A stretch of 64,000 nucleotides of DNA from Francisella adeliensis (GCF_003290445.1 NZ_CP021781.1:1984001-2048000), one strand, 5' to 3'. Shown: positions 1-8,903, counted from the stretch's first letter. Notes: a model not told the origin generated them from the letters alone. Numbers and translations are program-made.

Positions 1-750
1 GTGCCTAAAGGGACTATCATCATTTCTGAATCTGGTATCTATAAAAACCAAGAGGTTCGTGAACTTAGAAGTTTTGTAAATGGATTCTTGATTGGTAGCT
101 CTATTATGGGAGAAAGAAATCTTGAGCTTGCTGTTAGAAAAATTGTTTATGGTTTCAATAAAATCTGTGGTCTTACAAGTATAGAAAATGCTCAAAAAGC
201 CTACAATGCTGGAGCTATATACGGTGGTTTTATATTTGTGAAGGAGTCGCCAAGATATATAGATTTTGAAACTGCAAAAAAAGTGGCTAGAAAAGTTAAA
301 CTAAACTATATAGGTGTATTTGCAGATGCTCCAATTAAAGAAGTTGTTGATACTGCTTATGGTTTAAGGTTAAATGCTATACAGCTACATGGAAATGAAA
401 GCCAAGAATATATTAATGACTTAAAAGCTAAACTACATAGAAATTGCCAGCTATGGAAAGCATACGGTGTTGATAAATCTATCCCTGAATTTTTAGACAA
501 TATTGATTACCATCTTTTAGACACTAAAATAGGTGGTAAATCTGGTGGTACTGGCAGAAGCTTCGACTGGGATCTTATAAAAGATAAAAAAAATATCATC
601 TTATCTGGTGGATTAAACTCAAATAATATTAGCAAGGCCATCGGATTAAAATGCTCTGCTTATGATATAAACTCTGGAGTTGAATCAAAACCAGGAGAAA
701 AAGACGAGCAAAAACTTAAAAGAGTTTTTGACAAAATCAGAAACTACTAA
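1..750 (+). CDS. trpCF: Bifunctional indole-3-glycerol-phosphate synthase / phosphoribosylanthranilate isomerase, 3' part
   Basis: This is the C-terminal part of a fused TrpC-TrpF enzyme, which catalyses two consecutive steps of tryptophan synthesis. Residues 1-45 are the last strands of the IGP-synthase barrel (TIIISESGI, then FLIGSSIM near the phosphate site). The PRA-isomerase barrel follows: KICGL carries the catalytic Cys, IQLHG is a conserved strand, LLDT carries the catalytic Asp, and GGTGRSFDW and LSGGL form the phosphate-binding end. The GTG at base 1 is chance, because the gene clearly starts before the window. trpB and trpA lie about 17 kb downstream, so the trp genes are split here. 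Family assignment is firm from motifs. Confidence 0.93.
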   Translation: MPKGTIIISESGIYKNQEVRELRSFVNGFLIGSSIMGERNLELAVRKIVYGFNKICGLTSIENAQKAYNAGAIYGGFIFVKESPRYIDFETAKKVARKVKLNYIGVFADAPIKEVVDTAYGLRLNAIQLHGNESQEYINDLKAKLHRNCQLWKAYGVDKSIPEFLDNIDYHLLDTKIGGKSGGTGRSFDWDLIKDKKNIILSGGLNSNNISKAIGLKCSAYDINSGVESKPGEKDEQKLKRVFDKIRNY

Positions 751-768
751 AACAAAAAGAGGTTTAAG

Positions 769-1179
769 ATGACTAACTACATCGTAGCTTTTGTTATAGC
801 AACTATTATTTACTTGATAGCTATTAGGTATTTACAACAGTTATGCCCAATGAGCAAGTTTTTTAAGTTTATAATCTATATCTGTATATCAACAGTTGCT
901 CTCCCTGCTGTCAACTATCTCCATCCACCAGCAAATGGTGAAGATGATATTGTGACATCTCTTATGAGTAAATTTTCAAGTACAGAAAATGAAATTAGTG
1001 GCGACTGGCAAAGTGCTCAACAGCAAGCTAATAGCTTAATACATGGTAGTAGCTCTCAAGATTCATCAGAAACTAATAATTCTAGTGGCATAAGAACTAC
1101 TACATTTGCAGATGAAAGAAGTGTTGATGATCAATCCCAAGATATTATCATAGGCAGAAACGGTAAAGAATTGGATTAA
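769..1179 (+). CDS. Small membrane protein of unknown function
   Basis: The protein has 136 residues. An N-terminal hydrophobic segment (about 4-21) and a second one (about 32-50) are followed by a polar, Ser/Asn/Gln-rich tail with no recognisable domain. The start is supported by AAAGAGG 6 nt upstream of the ATG. It lies 18 nt after the trpCF stop on the same strand and is probably cotranscribed with it. I do not recognise the family. The two segments would anchor a soluble tail of about 80 residues, and the tail's side of the membrane cannot be decided from sequence alone. Confidence 0.6.
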   Translation: MTNYIVAFVIATIIYLIAIRYLQQLCPMSKFFKFIIYICISTVALPAVNYLHPPANGEDDIVTSLMSKFSSTENEISGDWQSAQQQANSLIHGSSSQDSSETNNSSGIRTTTFADERSVDDQSQDIIIGRNGKELD

Positions 1180-1184
1180 AAAAA

Positions 1185-2033
1185 CTATTCAAATAACTCT
1201 CGAATAAGGTTCGATTTCTTTGTATCACTAAACTTATAGACATAATAACTATGCAAAGCACCTTCTTGATAATGAAGTTTATCATTGATTTTAACTAAAC
1301 TATCTCTATCCTCTTCTCTCAACAAAACAGTTGGTAAAAACCCATATCCGAGTCCTTGATTTATAGCGTTTAATACAGACATACATGAGCTTAAAGGCAT
1401 CATATTTTTTATATTACGATTACCGACAGACTTAGCTTCTGTAATAAATCTAGCTTTGCTAATCATCTCATTCACATTCCGGTATTTATTAAGTAACCCG
1501 GATGAAGCATATGCATCAAATTCAATATGATAGTATAGGTCAGCATAAAAGCCCTGCTTTTCAATCGCTATCAACTCCTCTTGATTTAGAACCATAATTG
1601 CAACATCAACATCATAATTTAAGATCTTCTCAAGCACACTCTGTTTATGGTCAACAATTAAATCGTAGGCAAATAATGGTTTCTTATTCATAAAGGTGTT
1701 TATCCTATTAAACACACTTTGCTCAAAGATTTGAGACATTGCTATCTTAATCTTTGGTGGTGAGCTTCTTAAATCAGGTAAACCAACATGATTTATCTCA
1801 TCAATTCTCTCTAAAACAGGACTTATTAGGCTATAAAAAGACTCGCCTTTACTTGTTATGACTAATTTTTTATTTTTTCGCTCAAAAAGATCTATCTCTA
1901 GAATCTCTTCTAGATTTTGCAGCTGCTTTGTTATAGCTGGAGGTGTCAAAAATAATAGTTGTGCGACTTGACGAAGGTTTTTGTATTTTACAATTGCAGC
2001 AAAAATCTTAAGTTGGTGTAATGTGTAATTCAT
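1185..2033 (-). CDS. LysR-family transcriptional regulator
   Basis: The 282-residue protein has a winged helix-turn-helix at residues 1-60 (YTLHQLKIFAAIV, then PPAITKQLQNLEEIL, then LFER) and a periplasmic-binding-protein-like effector domain from about residue 90. This is slightly short for the family (usually about 290-310). GGAGAGAGT precedes the ATG. It is transcribed away from the NTF2-like/Bcr-type exporter pair, the usual arrangement in which a LysR protein controls the divergent unit and itself. A 9-bp inverted repeat lies in the shared intergenic space. The effector cannot be told from sequence. Confidence 0.88.
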   Translation of the reverse strand: MNYTLHQLKIFAAIVKYKNLRQVAQLLFLTPPAITKQLQNLEEILEIDLFERKNKKLVITSKGESFYSLISPVLERIDEINHVGLPDLRSSPPKIKIAMSQIFEQSVFNRINTFMNKKPLFAYDLIVDHKQSVLEKILNYDVDVAIMVLNQEELIAIEKQGFYADLYYHIEFDAYASSGLLNKYRNVNEMISKARFITEAKSVGNRNIKNMMPLSSCMSVLNAINQGLGYGFLPTVLLREEDRDSLVKINDKLHYQEGALHSYYVYKFSDTKKSNLIRELFE

Positions 2034-2041
2034 ACTCTCTC

Positions 2042-2098
2042 CATAGTTAACTAAAAGCTAACAAAATATCAAAAAATATTCAATGTTTTTTAACTATG
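2042..2098. promoter_or_regulatory. Spaced inverted repeat in the LysR/exporter divergent region
   Basis: CATAGTTAA (2042-2050) is matched by its exact reverse complement TTAACTATG (2090-2098). The repeat centres are 48 bp apart, within the length a LysR tetramer usually covers. The left arm abuts the LysR Shine-Dalgarno, and the right arm lies about 50 bp before the divergent gene. An operator role is inferred. Confidence 0.4.
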
Positions 2099-2146
2099 AA
2101 AATTTATATACTTACGATCCATTAAATCAATACACAAGGAAATAAA

Positions 2147-2551
2147 ATGAATATAGAAAACCTAAAAACTATTAAAAACTTTTTAAAATTTCAGCAAACT
2201 GGTCAAACTGATAAGGCAGTTGAGATGATTGATGATGATGCAGCTTGGCATAGCGATAATATTGGTGGCTCTTGGAGTGGCTCTCACTATGGAATAAATG
2301 CGATAAAAAGACATTTCAAAAATATCTCTTCTTCTGTTTCGGCATTTAAAAAGACTCCCTTTGACCTAGTTGCAAGTAGTGAGAGTAATTTTGTTTATGA
2401 GTATAGTTACTTGGAATGTACCTTCCAACATAATAGTAAGGATTTTGAAACTCACCTTATTTCAATCTATGAAGTTAAGGACAATAAAATCATCTCCTAC
2501 AGGGTCTTGGAAGATTCAAATACGCTTTATAAAAAATATCATCAAAAATAA
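2147..2551 (+). CDS. NTF2-like / SnoaL-type protein
   Basis: The 134-residue soluble protein has the look of an NTF2/SnoaL fold: an N-terminal helix (LKTIKNFLKFQQTG), AVEMIDDDAAWHSD at the first strand, a GxxAIKRHF helix, and a C-terminal strand set (YLECTFQ, LISIYEVKDNKII). Such proteins are either small isomerases/hydrolases or plain ligand-binding cones, and no substrate can be inferred. AAGGAA lies 7 nt before the ATG. It is followed after 12 nt by the Bcr/CflA exporter and is divergent from the LysR gene, so it may act on a compound that the exporter handles. Confidence 0.7.
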   Translation: MNIENLKTIKNFLKFQQTGQTDKAVEMIDDDAAWHSDNIGGSWSGSHYGINAIKRHFKNISSSVSAFKKTPFDLVASSESNFVYEYSYLECTFQHNSKDFETHLISIYEVKDNKIISYRVLEDSNTLYKKYHQK

Positions 2552-2563
2552 GAAAATATCGCA

Positions 2564-3790
2564 ATGAATATAAAAATAAAAACGCTCATATACACATTAG
2601 CTTTTCTATCAATATTAACAGCTAATATCTACCTGCCTGCAATCCCAGTATTACAGCATGTTTTTATAACTACAAAATCAAGCATGGGTTTAACTATAAG
2701 CTTCTATATGCTCGGTCTTGCTATTGGCATCCCAATATATGGAACTCTTTCAGACTATATTAAAACATCAAAGGTTTTGGCTGTAGGTCTTACACTATAC
2801 ATTGTTGCTAATTTAATAGCCGTTTTTTCGCCAAATATTTCGACTTTTCTTGTAGCTCGTCTTATTCAAGGTATCAGTGCAGCAAGTGCTTTATGTTTAT
2901 GGCAAGTTTTAGCATTTAGTTATTTCGAGAGACAAGCTTCACACATTATAAGTTCTGGATATATACTTATTGGTTCAATGCCGGCACTAGCTCCTATATT
3001 TGGCGGAATAATTTTAACTTTTTCAGCTTGGTATGGAGTTTTCATATTCTTAATTATAATTGCTACTGTATTACTTTTAATCACTATACAGTTGCCTGAT
3101 GCTCCTACAAATGACCATAGAAAAGATCTAAAAAAATCACAACAACATATAGTTATAACTATACTACAGCAGTTTAAATATCTCTTTTGTGATTTGAAAT
3201 TCATGGTTTTAGCTTTAACCAGTGCATCAATGTATATCTCAGTATATGTATACTTATCGCAAGTACCTTTTTTACTAACAAAGCTACACTTTACAGTAAA
3301 TGAATTCAGTTTGTTTTTTGTCCCTATCTCAGTTGCATTTATATTAGGTGGGATAATCTCTAAAAAACTATTAAAAATTAACATCTCATTTAAAACAATT
3401 TTTACGCTTTCAGTTAGCTTGTTTGTTATTGCAACTACTATAGTTCTTTCTACTAAAGCTATTGGAATAACTATTTCTGGATGGTTACTAGCGATACCAT
3501 TTTTTATTTTCACTATCGGCTCAGGTATTGGTGTGCCTAACATAGTTAGCAAAGCTTTATCGCTACACCCTCACAGAAGAGGCTCAGCTGCTTCACTAAT
3601 TGGTTTACTACAAAACTTGGCAGCGTTTATCTTTAGTGGTTTAGGTGCTTATATGACACAGTATGGCTATAATGGTTTAGTTATCTCATACTTTCTGTTA
3701 GCAGGCTTACCTCTCTTTTTGTTTATAGTTTTTATAACCATTACAAAAAATAGTCCAACAGCAAATAATACTTACCAATCAAGGTTATAA
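2564..3790 (+). CDS. MFS multidrug-type exporter, Bcr/CflA family
   Basis: The protein has 408 residues and about 12 hydrophobic segments. Segment 1 carries the Bcr/CflA hallmark region (ANIYLPAIPVLQ). GIPIYGTLSDYI is the MFS loop 2-3 motif, RLIQGISAAS matches motif B in TM4, and GSMPALAPIFGG in TM5 resembles antiporter motif C. The expected role is proton-driven drug or metabolite efflux across the inner membrane. It sits 12 nt after the NTF2-like gene, probably as a two-gene unit under the divergent LysR protein. Substrate unknown. Confidence 0.87.
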   Translation: MNIKIKTLIYTLAFLSILTANIYLPAIPVLQHVFITTKSSMGLTISFYMLGLAIGIPIYGTLSDYIKTSKVLAVGLTLYIVANLIAVFSPNISTFLVARLIQGISAASALCLWQVLAFSYFERQASHIISSGYILIGSMPALAPIFGGIILTFSAWYGVFIFLIIIATVLLLITIQLPDAPTNDHRKDLKKSQQHIVITILQQFKYLFCDLKFMVLALTSASMYISVYVYLSQVPFLLTKLHFTVNEFSLFFVPISVAFILGGIISKKLLKINISFKTIFTLSVSLFVIATTIVLSTKAIGITISGWLLAIPFFIFTIGSGIGVPNIVSKALSLHPHRRGSAASLIGLLQNLAAFIFSGLGAYMTQYGYNGLVISYFLLAGLPLFLFIVFITITKNSPTANNTYQSRL

Positions 3791-4038
3791 CACCTATATT
3801 GAATTTATTTGATAGTTTTAGAAAGCTCATACTTAAGCTTTAATACTTCCTTTATAAAGTGAAGTGAATATGCTTTAGCTCAAATAAAAAATAGTATATT
3901 ACTTCTTATAAGTAGTTAGCTATATTATGAAAATGAGTCAATTTAAATAACCTTAAAGTATAGTCTAAAACAAATACTTTTTTCTAAATTAGTTGTTAAA
4001 ATATATTTTATAGTTGATTGATTAAATAGAATTTATAG

Positions 4039-5649
4039 TTGCTAAATTTATCGAAAGAAAAACTCGAGTATTTGCTTAAATATTCTCCTGATGGAATTCA
4101 TATTATAGATTCAGAAGGTAATCTTGCTTTTTACAGTGAGACTTTTATGACTAACCTGGGTTATGAAAATCACGATGAGTTGCTTAATTTTAATGTCCGT
4201 GATTGGGATCCTTTCGCAGCAAGTGCGCAGCTTACCTCTATGATTAAATCATTGATTAATACCCCTGACACTTTTATTACGAAACATAAGAAAAAAGATA
4301 ACTCTACTATAGATGTGGAAATAAGTGCTAAAGGTATCCTTATTAATGGTGAAAAATACTTGTATGCATCTCAACGCATCGTTGATACAGGAAACACAAA
4401 CCAAGTCGATTTAGTAACTAATTTTTTAGCAAGCGAGGAGACTAAATATAAAACTATTTTAGAGTTAGCTTCTGATGGTGTTTTCATAATGGACTACAAT
4501 GGTAAGTTGGTTGAATATAGTGAAAAAGCTAAGCAAATGCTAGGCTATTCAACTGATGAAATGCAGAACCTTAGTGTTTATGATTGGGATAAAAATATTG
4601 ATAAAACAGAATATTCTCAGATCATAGAAGCCCTAAAGCAAGGACCAATAGAGGTTGAGAGAACTCACACTAGAAAAAATAACACTAAATATATAGCCTA
4701 TATAACAGCCAACCTGATAAATATAGATAATCAAAACTTGCTTTATGCTTCAGCTAGAGATATTACTGAACAAAAAGAAAATGAGCGAACTATTCTTGAG
4801 CAAAATGAGCAGTTAGAAGCTATCTTCCAGACAGCATTAGGTGGCATTAGCTTGCTAAGTTTAGATGGAGTGTATGACTTTGTGAACAACAAGTATTGCG
4901 ATTTTTTAGAATACTCTGACAAAGAACTTCTGGGTAAAAGTACATTCAGTTTTACTGATGAAAAATTTATAGCCGAATATCAGTCTGCTCTTAAAAAAGC
5001 GGTTATAGAATCAGTATATGAAAATTTTGAGCACACCTGTTTAACCAAATCTGGTAAAACCAAAAGATTAATGTCATCTATAGCCTTAATGCCTAACAAT
5101 AAACAGCTACTTATGACAACCATAGATAATACAGATCTTTTTGAAGCAATGACCACTATTAAAAAACAGGCATTTATAGATGACTTAACCAAACTCAACA
5201 ACAAAAGATCATATAATAATCAAATTAATAAGAATTTAGAAGTATTCGAAAAAACTCAAGAACCTTTTTCGATGATTATTTTTGATATAGATTTTTTCAA
5301 AAGGGTTAATGATAATTATGGTCACCTGATAGGGGATAGAGTTTTGGAAGAATTTAGTAAGTTAATAACTTCAAATATTAGAAATATTGACTCTGCATTT
5401 AGGATAGGTGGAGAAGAATTTGCATTAATTCTTAAAAATACTTCATTAAAGAATGCTGATATAGTTGCTGAGAAACTAAGAGCTCTTGTGGAGCAGGAAT
5501 TAAAAGTTATTAAAAATGAAACTATAACGATCAGTGCTGGCGTTACAGAAGTTAAGAGTGGTGACACAGCAGATAAAATCTACAAAAGAGCTGATGATTG
5601 CTTATATAAGGCAAAAAATAGAGGCCGAAACTGTGTAGTCTCTATTTAA
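4039..5649 (+). CDS. PAS-PAS-PAS-GGDEF diguanylate cyclase
   Basis: The 536-residue protein has three PAS domains (about 8-120, 140-245 and 260-375) and a GGDEF domain (about 380-536). The active-site motif is GGEEF at about residue 457. RNID at 448-451 is the RxxD inhibitory site at the usual five-residue spacing. The enzyme is therefore predicted to make cyclic di-GMP from GTP with product inhibition. No membrane segment is seen, so it should sense a cytosolic cue. The reading frame is closed by an in-frame TAG immediately before the TTG at 4039, and no ATG lies before the first PAS core, so TTG is the only workable start. No EAL phosphodiesterase is present in this window. Confidence 0.87.
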   Translation: MLNLSKEKLEYLLKYSPDGIHIIDSEGNLAFYSETFMTNLGYENHDELLNFNVRDWDPFAASAQLTSMIKSLINTPDTFITKHKKKDNSTIDVEISAKGILINGEKYLYASQRIVDTGNTNQVDLVTNFLASEETKYKTILELASDGVFIMDYNGKLVEYSEKAKQMLGYSTDEMQNLSVYDWDKNIDKTEYSQIIEALKQGPIEVERTHTRKNNTKYIAYITANLINIDNQNLLYASARDITEQKENERTILEQNEQLEAIFQTALGGISLLSLDGVYDFVNNKYCDFLEYSDKELLGKSTFSFTDEKFIAEYQSALKKAVIESVYENFEHTCLTKSGKTKRLMSSIALMPNNKQLLMTTIDNTDLFEAMTTIKKQAFIDDLTKLNNKRSYNNQINKNLEVFEKTQEPFSMIIFDIDFFKRVNDNYGHLIGDRVLEEFSKLITSNIRNIDSAFRIGGEEFALILKNTSLKNADIVAEKLRALVEQELKVIKNETITISAGVTEVKSGDTADKIYKRADDCLYKAKNRGRNCVVSI

Positions 5650-5868
5650 ATAACAAAGTAACCTGCTTTCATAAAAACCTTATGAATAACACATCCACCC
5701 TACACACTTATCTTTCATTGAGAGGCTATAAAATATAGAGATAAATTTGTTTGTATCTGTAAAACTATTCTATATATTTATCATAACCTAAAAATGCTGT
5801 ATTTTTTGGTATAGAAACCTATCTTTAAAAGCTATAATACTCCTCAAACCTTAAATATTTGAGTGAAA

Positions 5869-6789
5869 ATGTCTATATCAATAATAGGAAGTGCTAACCG
5901 TGACTTAGTAGTCAAAGTCAGTAAGCTAGCACAGAAAGGCCAAACTATAATCAGTAAAAATTATGATGAATTTTGTGGTGGAAAAGGTGCTAATCAAGCC
6001 GTAGCCGCTAAAAGACTCGGTGCTGAAGTAAGTTTTATAGCAAAACTAGGCGATGATAGCTTTGGCAATAGTCTCCTAAACTTCTATAAAAACACAGGTC
6101 TAAACACATCCACCATACAAAAAAGCTCTGAATCTAAAACAGGCCTAGCTTTTATAACAGTTGATGATTTTGGTCAAAATATAATCAATGTTGTTATGGG
6201 TGCAAATGCTGAAGTCGATAAAGAAATCATTGATACAAACGAACTATGTATACTAGATTCGTCAGTAGTCTTAACACAACTGGAAATACCTTTAAATACT
6301 GTTGAGTACTTAGCTGATATGCTAACAGAAAAAAACACATTTATACTAAATCCAGCTCCAGCTCAAACACTTCCAGATAATTTACTAAAAAAAGTAGATA
6401 TTATAACCCCAAATGAAACTGAAGCATCCATTATAGCTGGGGTAGAAATTACAGATCTAACTTCTGCTAAAACTGCTGCTAATGTTATTCATAAGAAAGG
6501 CGTCAACATTGTAATTATTACCATGGGAGAAAGTGGAGCTTTATTGTCGAAGCAAGATGGTACTCAAGAACTCTTCCCCTCTACAAAAGTTGATGTCAAA
6601 GATACTACTGCTGCTGGTGATACTTTTAACGGCAGTTTAGCACACTGTCTTGACAAAGGTTTTAGCATTGAGCAAGCCATCAAAATAGCAAATAAAGCAT
6701 CGGCTCGAGCAGTAACTATTCAAGGAGCAGAAAACTCTGCTCCAACAATTACTGAGTTAAACCAGTTTTTTAATGAAAAAATTATTTAA
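5869..6789 (+). CDS. rbsK: Ribokinase (PfkB family)
   Basis: The protein phosphorylates D-ribose (or a close sugar) with ATP. PfkB signatures are present: GSANRD at the N-terminus, GGKGANQAVAAKRLGA (signature 1), TPNETEA, and DTTAAGDTFNGSL with the catalytic Asp in the anion-hole motif (signature 2). Length is normal for the family. I chose the ATG at 5869 because GAG in TTGAGTG lies 5 nt upstream; the GTG at 5863 would overlap it. The next gene is a GRP/RbsU-type sugar transporter 45 nt on, which fits uptake followed by phosphorylation. Confidence 0.9.
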   Translation: MSISIIGSANRDLVVKVSKLAQKGQTIISKNYDEFCGGKGANQAVAAKRLGAEVSFIAKLGDDSFGNSLLNFYKNTGLNTSTIQKSSESKTGLAFITVDDFGQNIINVVMGANAEVDKEIIDTNELCILDSSVVLTQLEIPLNTVEYLADMLTEKNTFILNPAPAQTLPDNLLKKVDIITPNETEASIIAGVEITDLTSAKTAANVIHKKGVNIVIITMGESGALLSKQDGTQELFPSTKVDVKDTTAAGDTFNGSLAHCLDKGFSIEQAIKIANKASARAVTIQGAENSAPTITELNQFFNEKII

Positions 6790-6834
6790 TACCAATCCAA
6801 TACATATTAGTGTATTTATCACAAAGGAGTTTAT

Positions 6835-7839
6835 ATGGTTGCAATACATTCATACGGTGTAGCAGTATTTTTATGCATTATAACAATGTTATGTTGGGGG
6901 TCGTGGGCAAATACTCAAAAGCTTTCAAAAAAAGAGTGGTCTTTTCAGCTATTTTACTGGGATTATGCTATTGGTATTTTAATAATCTCATTCGTACTAG
7001 CAATAACTGCTGGAAATTTTGGGTCTGAAGGAAGAAGTTTCTTTTCAGATATTTGCTTAGCCTCAGGAGAGAGCTTTTTTTATGCTTTTGCTGGAGGAGT
7101 CGTTTTTAACCTTGCTAATATACTTCTAGTTGCAGCTATAGACATAGCAGGCATGTCTGTTGCCTTTCCTTTAGCTATCGGTTTAGCTCTTGTGATTGGT
7201 GTTATAGTAAACTATATTGCCCAACCATTAGGCCAACCTATACTATTATCTCTGGGTGTTCTTAGTGTGCTTATAGCTATCGTAATTGATGCTATTATTT
7301 ATAAACGTATTTCCAACAATAAAAACAATAAAGTGATCAAAGGTATTTTAGTTTCCGTCATCTCAGGAATACTTATGGGTTTCTTCTATCCGCTAGTTAT
7401 ACACGCTATATCTATTGATTTTAGCAACCCCACACCTAGTTTGATGACGCCTTATACTGCTAGCTTCATATTTGCTCTAGGAATATTTTTATCAAACTTT
7501 ATATTTAATAGTTGGATGATAAAGTTTCCTATTTCAGGAAAGAAATTAAATTTTAGTGATTATTTTAAGCAAGGCAACCTCTGGCTACATACTATAGGGA
7601 TATTAGGTGGTGTAATATGGGGACTAGGATCATGCCTTAATTTTATAGCTTCTGGCGTTGCTGGACCATCAATATCTTATGGTCTTGGCCAGGGTGCAAC
7701 GATGATAGCTGCTTTTTGGGGTGTGTTTATTTGGAAAGAATTTGCTTTGGCCCCTAAAGGAACAAATAAATTTATTACATTGATGTTTATCACATATATT
7801 ATTGGTTTGATATTAATTGTATTAGCTAGAAATATTTAA
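6835..7839 (+). CDS. GRP/RbsU-type sugar transporter (drug/metabolite superfamily)
   Basis: The 334-residue membrane protein has about ten hydrophobic segments and the two-half pattern of the drug/metabolite superfamily. Matching features are CWGSWANTQKL in segment 1, ANILLVAAIDIAG, and near the end VIWGLGSCLNFIASG followed by SYGLGQG, which resemble the glucose/ribose porter group. A strong AAAGGAG lies 6 nt before the ATG. Its position directly after ribokinase supports ribose (or another pentose) as substrate. That is inferred from context, not from a substrate-specific motif. Confidence 0.8.
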   Translation: MVAIHSYGVAVFLCIITMLCWGSWANTQKLSKKEWSFQLFYWDYAIGILIISFVLAITAGNFGSEGRSFFSDICLASGESFFYAFAGGVVFNLANILLVAAIDIAGMSVAFPLAIGLALVIGVIVNYIAQPLGQPILLSLGVLSVLIAIVIDAIIYKRISNNKNNKVIKGILVSVISGILMGFFYPLVIHAISIDFSNPTPSLMTPYTASFIFALGIFLSNFIFNSWMIKFPISGKKLNFSDYFKQGNLWLHTIGILGGVIWGLGSCLNFIASGVAGPSISYGLGQGATMIAAFWGVFIWKEFALAPKGTNKFITLMFITYIIGLILIVLARNI

Positions 7840-7843
7840 TTAA

Positions 7844-8008
7844 CTAGTTCCACTTCTTGCAAATTAAATCATTAATATCTCCTCTTGTCATACTTTCATA
7901 GAGCATGAATATAAGCTTATCTCATGTCCAATATTACCCTCGATTGCTAACATTTGTATATAATAAAGATGCTATTAAGGCTAGAGTTATACTTGTTAAT
8001 TTTTTCAT
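7844..8008 (-). pseudogene. Remnant of a small exported-protein gene
   Basis: On the minus strand AGGAAAT precedes an ATG that opens a typical signal peptide (MKKLTSITLALIASLLYTNV). The same frame then meets a TAA, and four codons later a TGA, and runs on for about 29 more codons to a TAG. The frame reads as a degraded gene with two nonsense mutations. It could also be a chance frame, since only about 54 codons are involved. No family recognised. Confidence 0.35.
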
Positions 8009-8093
8009 ATTTCCTAACAAAAAAGTGCTGTATAAAAAGTTGTATATTTTTAAGTACTAAGGTAGCTTAGTGTCAAATAGTTGGAGATTGCTA

Positions 8094-8423
8094 ATGATCA
8101 ATTTAAGAGAAATTATGTTTCAAAATATAAACCTTATTAATATAAATGTGGTGCTTATATCTTTGTTTCTAATATGTTTTACTCAGTCTAGCTTTGCAAA
8201 AGAAAGCATCGAAGAAACACCTAAAAAAGATAGTCCCTCTAAATGCACTACTATAAAAATGAAAGGAAATGTTGTTATTGGAGCTGATTCAGCAACAGTT
8301 TATACAGATGAGCAAAATAGAACGGTGATTATTCTACCTAAGTCTAATAAAAAACATTTTGTATTGCTGAAGTCTGACTACCAGGAGTGTATCTCTACCC
8401 CTATAAGCAAAGATCATAAATAA
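8094..8423 (+). CDS. Small exported protein of unknown function
   Basis: From the ATG at 8094 (GGAG 7 nt upstream) the product has 109 residues. Residues 1-35 form a signal peptide with a long hydrophobic core (NVVLISLFLICF) and probable cleavage near SSFA-KE. The mature part is about 75 residues, mostly polar, with two cysteines (SKCTT and YQECIS) that could form a disulfide in the periplasm. An alternative GTG at 8070 has its own AAGG and would only lengthen the N-region. No family recognised. It sits in an accessory patch of small exported proteins and decayed genes. Confidence 0.55.
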   Translation: MINLREIMFQNINLININVVLISLFLICFTQSSFAKESIEETPKKDSPSKCTTIKMKGNVVIGADSATVYTDEQNRTVIILPKSNKKHFVLLKSDYQECISTPISKDHK

Positions 8424-8481
8424 CTCTTACCAAATGAGAATGCTAAAATCGAATTTGCATTTTAATATTCATGGAATTTGC

Positions 8482-8542
8482 TTTCATCATCCCAAATCTT
8501 TGAGATTTCTGCTACATCGTATCTTTTTATCATCGTTTTATC
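8482..8542 (-). pseudogene. Displaced copy of the 5' end of purB
   Basis: Read on the minus strand, these 61 bases match 29695-29755 (nine bases before purB plus its first 17 codons) with two mismatches, both synonymous (GAA/GAG and AAG/AAA). They encode MIKRYDVAEISKIWDDE, the start of PurB. Three more codons are alignable (SKF against NKY), and the frame then ends at TAA. It is a fragment, not a gene. The surrounding 8424-8903 stretch otherwise holds no intact gene. Confidence 0.85.
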
Positions 8543-8671
8543 ACCAGTTTGATTGTATAACCCTTGATTCTATAGCTTTTTGTAACTGAGCATCAATTAT
8601 TTGTTGGGAATACCCTTGCTGAATAAAATCATATCAAGGTAAATATTATTAGTAATACTATTTTTTTTCAT
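8541..8671 (-). pseudogene. Frameshifted gene remnant upstream of the purB fragment
   Basis: On the minus strand a frame starting at an ATG (8671) reads 13 codons. After a shift of frame, an open stretch (YDFIQQGYSQQIIDAQLQKA and on to SNW) ends in TGA, whose bases run into the purB-like TAAAACG-ATG. The layout suggests a piece of DNA in which some other small gene ended just before purB. The peptide DFIQQGYSQQII is loosely like the C-terminal helix of RecX proteins, but this is too short to call. Confidence 0.3.
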
Positions 8672-8903
8672 TATATATAGAGGTTTTGTAGAAAGTTATT
8701 TTTATTATAGTCGCGCATATTACTAATGCATAGCTTATATAATGCCTTTAATTCAAATTGATACTATAAAAGAACAACTTCTTAATTACAAGGTTCAACA
8801 AAATTAAAATAAAATATAATAAACTGCTTTATTATATTAAATTTCAATGATACTATTTATATATTAAGACTTATTTAATCTAACCAGCAAAAAGGGGTTC
8901 ATT

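Noticed and set aside
2920-3552. 210-codon minus-strand frame inside the Bcr/CflA exporter
   Set aside because: Shadow frame of a clear membrane-protein gene, with no ribosome-binding site or domain.
3805-3880. Minus-strand 24-codon open frame (SLHFIKEVLKLKYELSKTIK) after the Bcr-type exporter
   Set aside because: It looks like a protein C-terminus, but there is nothing upstream to support a gene remnant.
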